In this document: positions 35,740-43,827 of the stretch, in pieces | Position numbering within the stretch: the first letter of the stretch is position 1 | Layout: each line of letters starts with the position of its first letter | Notes under the pieces: model-generated | Databases searched by the model: none | What the model was told of the DNA's origin: nothing | Seen by the model: the letters and a program-made list of their open reading frames with translations, nothing else | Position numbers and translations under genes: made by a program | NCBI RefSeq assembly: GCF_002836715.1 | Contig: NZ_PJAT01000147.1 | Span: forward strand, 26,407-90,406 | Reading direction: 5' to 3' | From: Psychrobacter sp. 4Dc | GTDB lineage: Bacteria > Pseudomonadota > Gammaproteobacteria > Pseudomonadales > Moraxellaceae | DNA: 64,000 nucleotides

Positions 35740-36678
35740 ATGAGTTCAACGGATTTAGACGCGCCACCACTTAAGTCGTTATTGCTAGCTATTGTTGCAG
35801 TCTTAGGACTCCATGTGCTTGCCGCAATTGCACTAGTGGCAATAAAAACGCCTGAACTCAAACCTGAGCCAAAAAAAGAGATGTCACCACTTGAGATAAA
35901 GTTTGTGTCATTACCGGCAAAAACGGTCTCAACTGAAGTAGAAAAACAAACAGTCACAGCCAAAAAAGAAGTACAGCCTGAGGTGCAAGTTCAGCCAGCG
36001 CCGCAACCTGAACCAAAGCCTAAAGAGCCGGTTAAACAACCAAAAGAGCCTGTTGTAAAAAATATAGAGCCGAAAGTAACGCCTGTGATAGCGTCAGAAA
36101 AGCCTCGTCCTGATACCAGTCAAAAAGTAGCCCCAAAAGAGCCGCTACCGAAACCAAAGATTGATAATTCAGCAGCTGAAGCACAGCGCAAAGCAGCTGC
36201 CCAAGCTGAATCAGAGCGACAAGCCAGAAAAGCTGAGCAAGAGGCGCAAGCTAGGGCAGAGCAAGAAGCCAAAAGAGTCGCTGATGCCAAAGCTGCCGCT
36301 CAAGCGAAGGCTGCTGCAGAGGCCGCCGCTGCACAAGCAAGAGCTGAGGCGGAAGCAGCAGCTGCTTTAGCACAGAGTAATGAGCCTGTGAGCTTTACTG
36401 CTAGCTCAGCCAACTGGGCATCTGCGCCAAACTTTAGTTTCCCTGAGCGCGCCGCACGTAGAGCCCGTTCTGGTGATACGCTCAACGTTGTCTTGGTATT
36501 ACGAGTCAACAAACAAGGCGGCATCGATAACGTGCGAGTTGCTCAATCATCAGGTAATCCGCTAGTAGACAAAGAAGCCAGACGTCAAGTGCGATCTGGC
36601 AAGTTCAAACCCTTTACTAAGAATGGCGTACCCGTGGTAGGTGATGTGACCCTACCGATCAGTTACGCAGTTCCTTGA
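35740..36678 (+). CDS. tonB: TonB energy-transducing protein with TolA-like helical region
   Basis: A 312-residue inner-membrane protein that couples ExbBD proton-motive force to outer-membrane receptors. One membrane anchor (residues 12-29), then a Pro/Lys/Glu-rich segment (about 40-135, repeated PKP/EPV motifs). Then comes an unusual ~70-residue Ala/Glu/Gln/Arg-rich stretch (AQAESERQARKAEQEAQARA and onward) that resembles the long helix of TolA. The C-terminal TonB domain holds SFPERAARRARSGDTLNVVL and the final RSGKFKPFTKNGVPV. First gene of tonB-exbB-exbD behind a Fur box, dedicated to the iron island. Confidence 0.92.
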   Translation: MSSTDLDAPPLKSLLLAIVAVLGLHVLAAIALVAIKTPELKPEPKKEMSPLEIKFVSLPAKTVSTEVEKQTVTAKKEVQPEVQVQPAPQPEPKPKEPVKQPKEPVVKNIEPKVTPVIASEKPRPDTSQKVAPKEPLPKPKIDNSAAEAQRKAAAQAESERQARKAEQEAQARAEQEAKRVADAKAAAQAKAAAEAAAAQARAEAEAAAALAQSNEPVSFTASSANWASAPNFSFPERAARRARSGDTLNVVLVLRVNKQGGIDNVRVAQSSGNPLVDKEARRQVRSGKFKPFTKNGVPVVGDVTLPISYAVP

Positions 36679-36786
36679 TAACTCATACTTTATAACAACG
36701 TATTTATTAATCATTTTTTATTATAAAACTAAACATGATATTTACCTCAGTATCATGTAATGGCATTACACATTAAGGAGTCTGAC

Positions 36787-37476
36787 ATGGACTTTATGCA
36801 ATACTGGCAGATCAGCGACATGGTGACAAAAACGTTGTTCTTTTTGTTGCTTGCGTTATCTATTCTCTCTTGGGTGACAGGTATCGTCCGCGTATTGCAA
36901 AGCCGCAAACTGGCGACCAATGTAGCAGATGATTTGAGTCAGCAATTACAAGCCAGACAGTCTGATTTGGTTGGTACTGATGCTGCCACACGCCGTTTGG
37001 TGACTGAGCAGACTTTGCTCAAGCACATCGGTCGCTATCGCTTTGCTAGTGAGCGCGGTCTGCCAATTCTTGGCACGACGGCAGCGATTGCACCTTTCAT
37101 TGGCTTGTTTGGTACGGTATGGGGTATTTTCCATGCCTTGCACAACATCGGTATGAGTGGTCAGGCAGGGTTGGGACAAGTTGCAGGGCCAGTCGGTGAA
37201 GCTCTGATTATGACAGGTCTCGGTATTGCAGTAGCGATTCCAGCCGTGGTGTTTTACAACCTTGCAGTACGTATCAATCGCCGCATAATGTACCAAGCCA
37301 ACGACAGAGCGCATGATCTATTGGCGCAATCAACGGGTCTTGTGGATACTACCAAGGTAACCGCGAGCCATGCTGCTAGCGCCTCACAAGTACACGCTGC
37401 AACAAGCAGTCGTTCAACGACGAGCGAGACGCAGCATACTAATAACTACAGTAATTCTGTGCCAAAGCAGCTATAG
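36787..37476 (+). CDS. exbB: ExbB proton-channel subunit
   Basis: A MotA/TolQ/ExbB-family inner-membrane subunit. Three membrane segments: near residues 14-35, and the pair PILGTTAAIAPFIGLFGTVWGIFHAL and EALIMTGLGIAVAIPAVVFYNLAV. The conserved GLFGTVWGI and the threonine of the third helix are present. The ATG at 36787 is preferred over 36760 because AAGGAG lies about 7 bases upstream. The C-terminal ~40 residues are Ser/Thr/Ala-rich and not family-conserved. Confidence 0.93.
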   Translation: MDFMQYWQISDMVTKTLFFLLLALSILSWVTGIVRVLQSRKLATNVADDLSQQLQARQSDLVGTDAATRRLVTEQTLLKHIGRYRFASERGLPILGTTAAIAPFIGLFGTVWGIFHALHNIGMSGQAGLGQVAGPVGEALIMTGLGIAVAIPAVVFYNLAVRINRRIMYQANDRAHDLLAQSTGLVDTTKVTASHAASASQVHAATSSRSTTSETQHTNNYSNSVPKQL

Positions 37477-37602
37477 ATAGTGTTTATTTTGCAAGCATTA
37501 AATCTGCAAGCGCTAAGTCTATAAAGGCTAAAACAACAAGTCGACAAACCGTCAAAAAACGGCTTGGCTGTGTGAAAATAACTAAAAGCATTGAGAGTAA
37601 CT

Positions 37603-38004
37603 ATGGCATTTCAATTGGGTGATGATGACGTACGAAGCATGGATGAGATGAATCTCATTCCGCTTATCGATATCATGCTGGTATTGATGATTATATTTTT
37701 ATTGACAGCGACCGTGTTGAATCCGACGGTGCCTTTAGATTTGCCAGAGACTAGTGCCGCGCTCAATGAAACGCCGCCAGAAGCGATCCAAGTCAGTATT
37801 GATAAAGATGCAGGGATCTTCTGGGATAGCGATCCAATCAGCATGGAAGAGTTAGAGACACGCTTGCAGCAGCAAGGCGCGACTGGTAAGAATCCAGCGG
37901 TACAGTTACGTGCGGATAAAGAAGGCAAGTACGATACGGTCGCTCAAGTCTTGGCAGCGGCAAGTAATGCTGGACTGACCAAAATCGCCTTTGTGAATGA
38001 GTAG
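37603..38004 (+). CDS. exbD: ExbD proton-channel subunit
   Basis: A 133-residue ExbD/TolR-family protein with the signature NLIPLIDIMLVLMIIFLLTA, including the essential membrane aspartate, and a periplasmic domain (VQLRADKEGKYDTVAQVL). The ATG at 37603 follows a GAGAG site, and an upstream TTG at 37591 is less likely. It completes the energising complex with exbB and tonB. Confidence 0.93.
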   Translation: MAFQLGDDDVRSMDEMNLIPLIDIMLVLMIIFLLTATVLNPTVPLDLPETSAALNETPPEAIQVSIDKDAGIFWDSDPISMEELETRLQQQGATGKNPAVQLRADKEGKYDTVAQVLAAASNAGLTKIAFVNE

Positions 38005-38079
38005 CTTAGTAGCTAGACATTGAATAACTTAAGCAATGAATAGTTTAAGCACTGTGAGTTAGTGCTAGTAGCTCTGACT

Positions 38080-38163
38080 TTATATTAGAAAACTGGCTAG
38101 ATAAATCAATAGCCCGACCAGTAAGACAACCAGCACCGCTATAATAAAAACAATTAAAATAAT
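38080..38163 (-). CDS. Possible 27-residue hydrophobic miniprotein with ATT start
   Basis: On the minus strand an open frame of one membrane-spanning segment (IILIVFIIAVLVVLLVGLL, then IYLASFLI) ends at 38080. No ATG, GTG or TTG begins it; an ATT at 38163 sits seven bases after GGAGA. It is more GC-rich than the surrounding AT-rich spacer. This may be a rare-start membrane miniprotein or a decayed gene; support is weak. Confidence 0.3.
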   Translation of the reverse strand: MILIVFIIAVLVVLLVGLLIYLASFLI

Positions 38164-38193
38164 AAAATTTTCTCCAACCTCATTAACTACTTA

Positions 38194-38230
38194 AACCTCA
38201 AATTAAGTCGTTAGTGAGGTTTTCTTTTTT
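38194..38230 (+). terminator. Terminator of tonB-exbB-exbD
   Basis: AACCTCA (38194-38200) pairs with TGAGGTT (38215-38221), followed by TTCTTTTTTT. It is about 190 bases after exbD. Confidence 0.65.
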
Positions 38231-38769
38231 TACCAGCCGTAGCCAAATGGACGATAGCCGTAACCGAAACCTGCATGTCTGTAGCCAAATGGGTAAGGTG
38301 AGCGTAAGTAGTCGAGATCGCGCTGACGGATATAGTAGTAGCGCCCTTGGGAGTAGGCTTCTTCTAACTTCTCAATACCTTCTAACGGACAGACAGGTTG
38401 CCAGTCATAGCCTTCGCGACCGAGTTTATAAGCATTCAGCTCGGTACAGTAGTTTTTGAGACCCTGTTGACGGCCTTGCTCCCATTGGATACGGTTAGGG
38501 CTAGCACCGCCTATACTGGCGCAGCTATTGGTATAGTGACCGAAGTAGGCACCTGAACGTCCTTGCGAGCCATCAGCGTAGCCGACTTCTTGCCAGTTAC
38601 TGCTTTGACATTGCTGCGGGGTCAGGCTTTGGGTAGTGGCACAGCCTGACACTGTTAGCACGATTGCGCCAAGTAGCGATAGGCTCATGCTTGTTTTGCT
38701 CATGACTTTACTCATCAGCTTGCGAGCGTGATAAGCGCCCGATGAGTTTGACTCAGTAAGATAATTCAT
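38230..38769 (-). CDS. DUF2799-type lipoprotein
   Basis: A 179-residue envelope protein with lipobox VSGCATT. The mature region has the DUF2799 pattern: CQSSNWQEVGYADGSQGRSG, then WEQGRQQGLKNYCTELNAYK and GREGYDWQPVCP. The last 25 residues are Gly/Tyr/Phe-rich (FGYGYRPFGYGW). The called start has AGGT upstream, but internal Met residues nearer the lipobox (for example the one before SKVMSK) would give a more normal signal peptide. Function unknown. Confidence 0.8.
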   Translation of the reverse strand: MNYLTESNSSGAYHARKLMSKVMSKTSMSLSLLGAIVLTVSGCATTQSLTPQQCQSSNWQEVGYADGSQGRSGAYFGHYTNSCASIGGASPNRIQWEQGRQQGLKNYCTELNAYKLGREGYDWQPVCPLEGIEKLEEAYSQGRYYYIRQRDLDYLRSPYPFGYRHAGFGYGYRPFGYGW

Positions 38770-39126
38770 AATAAACCTGCGCGCGTTTAAAATTATGGTT
38801 TATCATAGCACTTTTTTGGGCTGACCACTTTTCGTATCTGGTTTTTATAGCGTGCTGTGTTCGGTAAATTTGTATACGCTAAATAACTGATTTAATAGCG
38901 TAACTTGCTAAATTGTCATATGCTTTAAAAGCACTCGTTGCACCGCGATTGGACGACAACGCTTGATTTTTAATGGTTCGTGCTCATTATAAGCCCCTAT
39001 ATATCGTTGTTTGTTATCGTGCTAATCGCAAATTTATATGTACTATTTATAAATAACGGTTCATTAGCGATACTTACCGCTATATCTCTTAGTATCTTTT
39101 TCATTTAGTCAAAAGGCCAGACCATC
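38770..39126. other. 357-bp intergenic region, divergent promoters
   Basis: It lies between the DUF2799 gene and the 198-residue protein gene. No gene or clear structure is visible beyond AT-rich promoter-like sequence. Confidence 0.5.
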
Positions 39127-39723
39127 ATGGGAACATTGATTGGCGTTATCATTGTACTATTCGTATTAGGGAGTATGATGGCGCTCAAACCGAACGGTAT
39201 CGATCAGCGTTTGGATAAGCTGCGTATGACCGCGCGTCGTTTACAGCTCAATCCAAAGCTCGTTTCGTGCCCTGATTGGATCAAAGGCCGTGACAATGAG
39301 TATGGTCGGGGTATGCTTGGGCAGTACTGCCTGATATTTGAAGACACTAAACTGCCGCATACCCGTTATCAAGTGATTGATGGGCAGTGGCGACCAGACA
39401 GCAGTTTTGTCGATACCAGTACAGATGATAAGACGCTTACTATTCCCAGTGCGATTCGTTCTAGTCAAATCAGCAATAATCCGACGGTCAAAAAAACTGA
39501 TTTTAGCTTGGATCAAGTGCCGTTAGATTTGCCAGTAAGTATCGAACCGTTTGTTAAAGGTCTATTGACCAAGGCCAATAGCATTATTATTTATTGGGAA
39601 GATATTGCTTATGTACGTCCAGCATCTAACCCAACGTACCATCAAAAACGGATCGAAGCGGACTTATTAGTGCTCAAAGAAAACCTTGAGAAATGGGCGC
39701 TACAGATGCAAAAACAAGCATAA
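39127..39723 (+). CDS. Membrane-anchored protein of unknown function upstream of topA
   Basis: A 198-residue protein with one N-terminal membrane segment (residues 3-20, LIGVIIVLFVLGSMMALK), followed by a soluble domain that would face the cytoplasm or periplasm. I do not recognise the family. It has two Cys residues (SCPDWI, QYCLIF), a Trp/Tyr-rich stretch and a C-terminal helix (LKENLEKWALQMQ). It lies in the same direction as topA but 268 bases away. Confidence 0.7.
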   Translation: MGTLIGVIIVLFVLGSMMALKPNGIDQRLDKLRMTARRLQLNPKLVSCPDWIKGRDNEYGRGMLGQYCLIFEDTKLPHTRYQVIDGQWRPDSSFVDTSTDDKTLTIPSAIRSSQISNNPTVKKTDFSLDQVPLDLPVSIEPFVKGLLTKANSIIIYWEDIAYVRPASNPTYHQKRIEADLLVLKENLEKWALQMQKQA

Positions 39724-39991
39724 ACCTAGTAAAGCGTTTTTTCGTCTCCATTAAAGGGCAATATGCAAGCGGTTTGTCATATTCAAATTATTTAAAGTTG
39801 ACAGTTTAACGCTTAGCAGTGTAACGTCTTTATAACTATATCTTTATTTTATGGTTATTATTTGTTTTATAACCTTTTTTATCAGCAGCGATTATTACTA
39901 TAAAGAGCTGAACCATGGTCAAACCGTGAGTATCCGCTTCCATAAATTGCCGTGCTGCTGAATTTAACCTTACTTTTAATTTACTTATATT

Positions 39992-42673
39992 ATGGTGTCG
40001 TCAAACATGGCAAAAACCACAACCAAAAAAAGTCCAGCACCAGCTGCTGACAGCCCAAAGGGTAAGTCTTTGGTGATTGTAGAATCACCAGCCAAGGCAA
40101 AAACGATTAATAAATACCTTGGTGATGACTTTATCGTACGCTCAAGTATCGGTCACGTCCGTGATTTGCCGGTCAGTGCGAGCAAAAGCGCAAAGAAAGC
40201 CACAACCGCTAAAAAAGATGACAGTCTGACCAAAGAAGAAAAAGCGCAGCAAGCACTGGTACGCCGCATGGGTGTAGATCCAGAGCATGATTGGGCAGCA
40301 GTCTATGAAGTACTACCAAACAAAACCAAAGTCATTAAAGAGCTTAAAGCATTAGCCAAAGACGCTGACAAAATCTATCTAGCAACGGATATGGATAGAG
40401 AAGGGGAAGCGATTGCTTGGCATCTAAAAGAAGTCATCGGTGGCCCGGATAGCAAGTATCAACGTGTGGTCTTTAACGAGATTACCAAGTCAGCTATTCA
40501 AAGTGCATTTAAGCAGCCTTCGAAATTAGACATTGACCGCGTGAACGCGCAGCAAGCTCGTCGGTTCTTGGACCGTGTTGTTGGCTTTATGGTATCGCCA
40601 TTATTGTGGCAAAAGATTGCTCGCGGACTGTCTGCAGGCCGTGTACAGTCAGTCGCTATGCGCTTGGTCGTTGAGCGTGAGCATGAGATTCGAGCGTTCA
40701 TTCCAGAAGAGTACTGGCAGATTCATGCGGACACGCACATTGCTAATGGTAAAGCCAAAAAGACCTCAGACGCTGAGCAAATTGGCATTCGATTAGAGGC
40801 GACCAAACAAGGTGGCAAAACGCTAAAGCTTGGTAATAAAGAGCAAACCGATAAAGTCCTAGAGATACTCAAAGCAAGCGATTTTATCGTCAAAGAGCGT
40901 GAAGAGAAACCAACGCAATCACGTCCAAGCGCGCCATTTATTACTTCAACCTTACAACAGGCTGCTAGCACGCGCTTAGGGTTCTCTGTTAAGAAAACCA
41001 TGATTTTGGCGCAGCGTCTATACGAAGCGGGTCATATTACTTATATGCGTACCGATTCGACATTCTTATCAGGTGACGCGCTTGCTGCTGTCCGTGGTCA
41101 TATCGAAGACAGCTATGGCGCAAAGTACGTACCAGAAAAACCAAATTTCTATGGTAACAAGCAGGGCGCACAAGAGGCGCATGAAGCGATTCGTCCTTCT
41201 AACGTCAATATGAAGTCAACGCAGCTCAAAGGTGTTGAGCGGGATGCAATACGTCTATACGAGCTAATCTGGCGTCAATTTGTAGCGTGTCAGATGTTAC
41301 CTGCCAAATATTTATCAGTGAACCTGTTTGTAGGCGCAGATGATATTGAGCTAAAAGCCCGTGGTCGTACCATGGTATTTGATGGCTACACAAGAGTGAT
41401 GCCACCAGCCAAGACTGACGATACCTTACTGCCTGATGTCAAAAAAGGCGATAAGTTAAACCTAGACAAGCTAGATCCAAGTCAGCATTTTACTAAGCCT
41501 GCGCCCCGCTATACTGAAGCAAGCCTAGTCAAAGAGCTTGAGAAAAAAGGTATCGGTCGTCCATCGACGTATGCTTCAATTATCTCAACCATTCAAGATC
41601 GTGGTTATGTGAAGTTAGAGAACAAGCGTTTATTTGCCGAAAAGATGGGCGATATCGTCACCGATAGATTGACGGCTAGCTTCCCAGACTTAATGGATTA
41701 TACCTTTACTGCTGCGTTAGAGGACAAGCTCGATCATGTCGCCGAAGGTGAGCAAGATTGGAAAGACGTGCTCGATAATTTCTATGGCGAGTTCAAAACC
41801 ACTCTAGAGCGTGCCAAAGAAAAAGATGGTATGCGTCCAAATGATCCGACCGATGTACCAGACGTCCATTGCGACATCTGTGATCGTCCGATGCAGCTGC
41901 GTACAGGGTCAACAGGTGTATTCTTGGGCTGTACGGGCTATAACTTGCCGCCAAAAGAGCGCTGTAAAGGTACCAAAAATCTAATGCCAGTCGAAGCATT
42001 CGCCAATCTAGATGATGCGGAAGGTGATGACGAAGCGGCAGAAGTTAAAGATTTGATGGAGAAAAAACGCTGCCCGAAATGTGGTACGGCGATGAATGGT
42101 TACATCGTAGATGGTGGCCTCAAACTACACATTTGCGGTAATAACCCTGATTGCGATGGTTATATCCTAGAAGAAGGCAAGTTTGAAGTTCCTGGCTCAG
42201 ATGCACCAACCATTGACTGTAATAAGTGCGATGGGCAGATGGAGCTTAAAACAGGACGCTTTGGTCCGTACTTTGCTTGCCAGAACTGTGATAACACGCG
42301 CAAGGTGCTAAAAACAGGCGAAGCAGCTCCGCCGCGTATGGATCCAATCCATCTTCCAGAGCTAAAGTCGACCAAGCATGATGATTATTTCATTTTGCGT
42401 GAAGGGGCGGCTGGGATGTTCTTAGCAGCGTCTAAGTTCCCGAAAGTGCGCGAGACACGTCCGCCAAAGCTGGCTGAGCTACGAGAAATTAAAGATAAAA
42501 TGGAAGACAAGTTCCAGTATCTGTTTGCAGGGCCAGATGAAGATCCTGAAGGTAACCCAACCATCTTGCGCTGGTCACGTAAGAAAAAAGAGCAGTATAT
42601 CGGCTCTGAAAAAAACGGCAAGGCCACACGTTGGGGTGTGTACTGGCGTAAAGGTGAATGGGTAGAAGAGTAA
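39992..42673 (+). CDS. topA: DNA topoisomerase I
   Basis: Type IA topoisomerase that relaxes negative supercoils. Toprim motifs: [20 protein letters not shown] and [19 protein letters not shown]. The active-site tyrosine lies in [15 protein letters not shown]. The C-terminus carries several zinc-ribbon modules ([30 protein letters not shown], each with a second Cys pair). At 893 residues it is close to the E. coli enzyme (865). The ATG at 40007 (MAKTTTKK) is an equally possible start; neither has a strong ribosome site. Confidence 0.96.
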   Translation: MVSSNMAKTTTKKSPAPAADSPKGKSLVIVESPAKAKTINKYLGDDFIVRSSIGHVRDLPVSASKSAKKATTAKKDDSLTKEEKAQQALVRRMGVDPEHDWAAVYEVLPNKTKVIKELKALAKDADKIYLATDMDREGEAIAWHLKEVIGGPDSKYQRVVFNEITKSAIQSAFKQPSKLDIDRVNAQQARRFLDRVVGFMVSPLLWQKIARGLSAGRVQSVAMRLVVEREHEIRAFIPEEYWQIHADTHIANGKAKKTSDAEQIGIRLEATKQGGKTLKLGNKEQTDKVLEILKASDFIVKEREEKPTQSRPSAPFITSTLQQAASTRLGFSVKKTMILAQRLYEAGHITYMRTDSTFLSGDALAAVRGHIEDSYGAKYVPEKPNFYGNKQGAQEAHEAIRPSNVNMKSTQLKGVERDAIRLYELIWRQFVACQMLPAKYLSVNLFVGADDIELKARGRTMVFDGYTRVMPPAKTDDTLLPDVKKGDKLNLDKLDPSQHFTKPAPRYTEASLVKELEKKGIGRPSTYASIISTIQDRGYVKLENKRLFAEKMGDIVTDRLTASFPDLMDYTFTAALEDKLDHVAEGEQDWKDVLDNFYGEFKTTLERAKEKDGMRPNDPTDVPDVHCDICDRPMQLRTGSTGVFLGCTGYNLPPKERCKGTKNLMPVEAFANLDDAEGDDEAAEVKDLMEKKRCPKCGTAMNGYIVDGGLKLHICGNNPDCDGYILEEGKFEVPGSDAPTIDCNKCDGQMELKTGRFGPYFACQNCDNTRKVLKTGEAAPPRMDPIHLPELKSTKHDDYFILREGAAGMFLAASKFPKVRETRPPKLAELREIKDKMEDKFQYLFAGPDEDPEGNPTILRWSRKKKEQYIGSEKNGKATRWGVYWRKGEWVEE

Positions 42674-42674
42674 C

Positions 42675-42791
42675 TATTGTGAAATCCAATATAGTGCTTT
42701 TATAGCGTCAGACTCATTTGATGTACTACAGGTACGATTTGCATTGGTCTTTCTTGTATTAGCTTTATATTGGCTTCAACGAACCTAATAG
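42675..42791 (+). repeat. Diverged member of the ~107-bp repeat family, copy D
   Basis: It begins just after the topA stop. It aligns loosely with copy C: TATTGTGAAATCC at the left, GCGTCAGAC, GTACTACAGGTACGATTTGCA and TCTTTCTTGTATT in the middle, and TTTATATTGG at the right. The match is partial and it may be an older copy. Confidence 0.5.
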
Positions 42792-42802
42792 TTACTTCCA
42801 AT

Positions 42803-42836
42803 AAAAAACCCTCTTATAATTTAAGAGGGTTTTTTT
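42803..42836. terminator. Bidirectional terminator between topA and sodC
   Basis: AAACCCTCTTA pairs with TAAGAGGGTTT around a short AT loop, with A-run and T-run on the two sides. It lies between convergent genes. Confidence 0.9.
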
Positions 42837-42908
42837 GTGCTTATAAGATTTCTTTTAAGCCATTTCTACGTTTGCAAACCTAGCTTAAGTCTATAGGTTT
42901 GGACAGTA

Positions 42909-43466
42909 TTAGTTTTTTACGATGATACCGCAACCAATACGATCGCCTGCATTACCTGAAGGCTGACTGGTATAGTCGTCAACGCCAGCATGTACGATAA
43001 AGGCCAAACGATTTACGCTGTATTTACCTGCTTCAGTCGCTGCGATTTTCTTATTCACATAGTTAATAGTAGCAACACCATCTTCATTAGCAGTTAAGTT
43101 TGGCAAGTCACCAGCATGACCATTCATGTCATCTGGATTAGAGTGTGGCTTGTTGTCTGGGTTGAAGTGACCGCCTGCTGCTTTACCCATGACGTCACAG
43201 CTGCCTGTTTCGTGGATATGTAATGAGACAGTTCTACCTGGCTGTAGGTTAGTGAGTTTACCGTAAACTTGGACGCCACCATCAACTGGACGTAAGAAAA
43301 CTTGACCAACTTCTTTCTTCTCGCCATCTACTGTTTGTATGGTTGATTTTAGCGTTGGCTGTGCTAAAGGATTGCCTGTTTGCATTTGGCCTTCTACCGT
43401 TTGGCAACCAGTCATTGCTAACGCTGAACCGCATAATAGGGTACTTGCAAGTAATGTCTTATTCAT
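42909..43466 (-). CDS. sodC: Cu,Zn superoxide dismutase (exported)
   Basis: Envelope enzyme dismutating superoxide. Metal-site motifs are intact: VSLHIHETGSCD (copper His pair), GGHFNPDNKPHSNPDDMNG (bridging and zinc ligands), VHAGVDDY and GDRIGCGII, with the Cys pair that forms the structural disulfide. The N-terminus has a lipobox-like AMTGC, suggesting a lipoprotein. The ATG at 43466 is chosen because GGAG lies six bases upstream; a TTG twelve bases earlier is in frame. It converges with topA. Confidence 0.93.
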   Translation of the reverse strand: MNKTLLASTLLCGSALAMTGCQTVEGQMQTGNPLAQPTLKSTIQTVDGEKKEVGQVFLRPVDGGVQVYGKLTNLQPGRTVSLHIHETGSCDVMGKAAGGHFNPDNKPHSNPDDMNGHAGDLPNLTANEDGVATINYVNKKIAATEAGKYSVNRLAFIVHAGVDDYTSQPSGNAGDRIGCGIIVKN

Positions 43467-43478
43467 CATTATCTCCAA

Positions 43479-43827
43479 TTGTTTGAGTTGTTATTTTTAA
43501 TCTTCATTAAAGCCACGAATATCTATCGTTATTGTTCTATAAAAATCGGCGTCAATATTCGTTAACATCGGAGTCAGTATAGCCAAGCTAACTCTATAGT
43601 TATTCATCAAATGCGCAACAATCAGTTAATAAATGTAAGTATCGTATGGGTTTGAAAAACGAACTAAGATAAATGTTTTTCAAAATTAAATGGCTTTAAA
43701 TGCGTGAGAGAACTACTAAGAAAGCTATGAACTGCAAGCAAATGAATAACAAACAGGTATAAAAAAGCCGCCCATCATAGTGATGAGCGGCTTCTTAATC
43801 TATAGAACTGGCTTAATAAAGGGTCAA
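43479..43827. other. 349-bp intergenic region, sodC promoter and lon terminator
   Basis: Besides the lon terminator at 43761-43796 it is AT-rich spacer containing the sodC promoter region. No gene is seen. Confidence 0.5.
43761..43796 (-). terminator. Intrinsic terminator of lon
   Basis: On the minus strand GCCGCTCATCA pairs with TGATGGGCGGC (one G-T/mismatch) around a short loop and is followed by a T-run. Confidence 0.85.
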
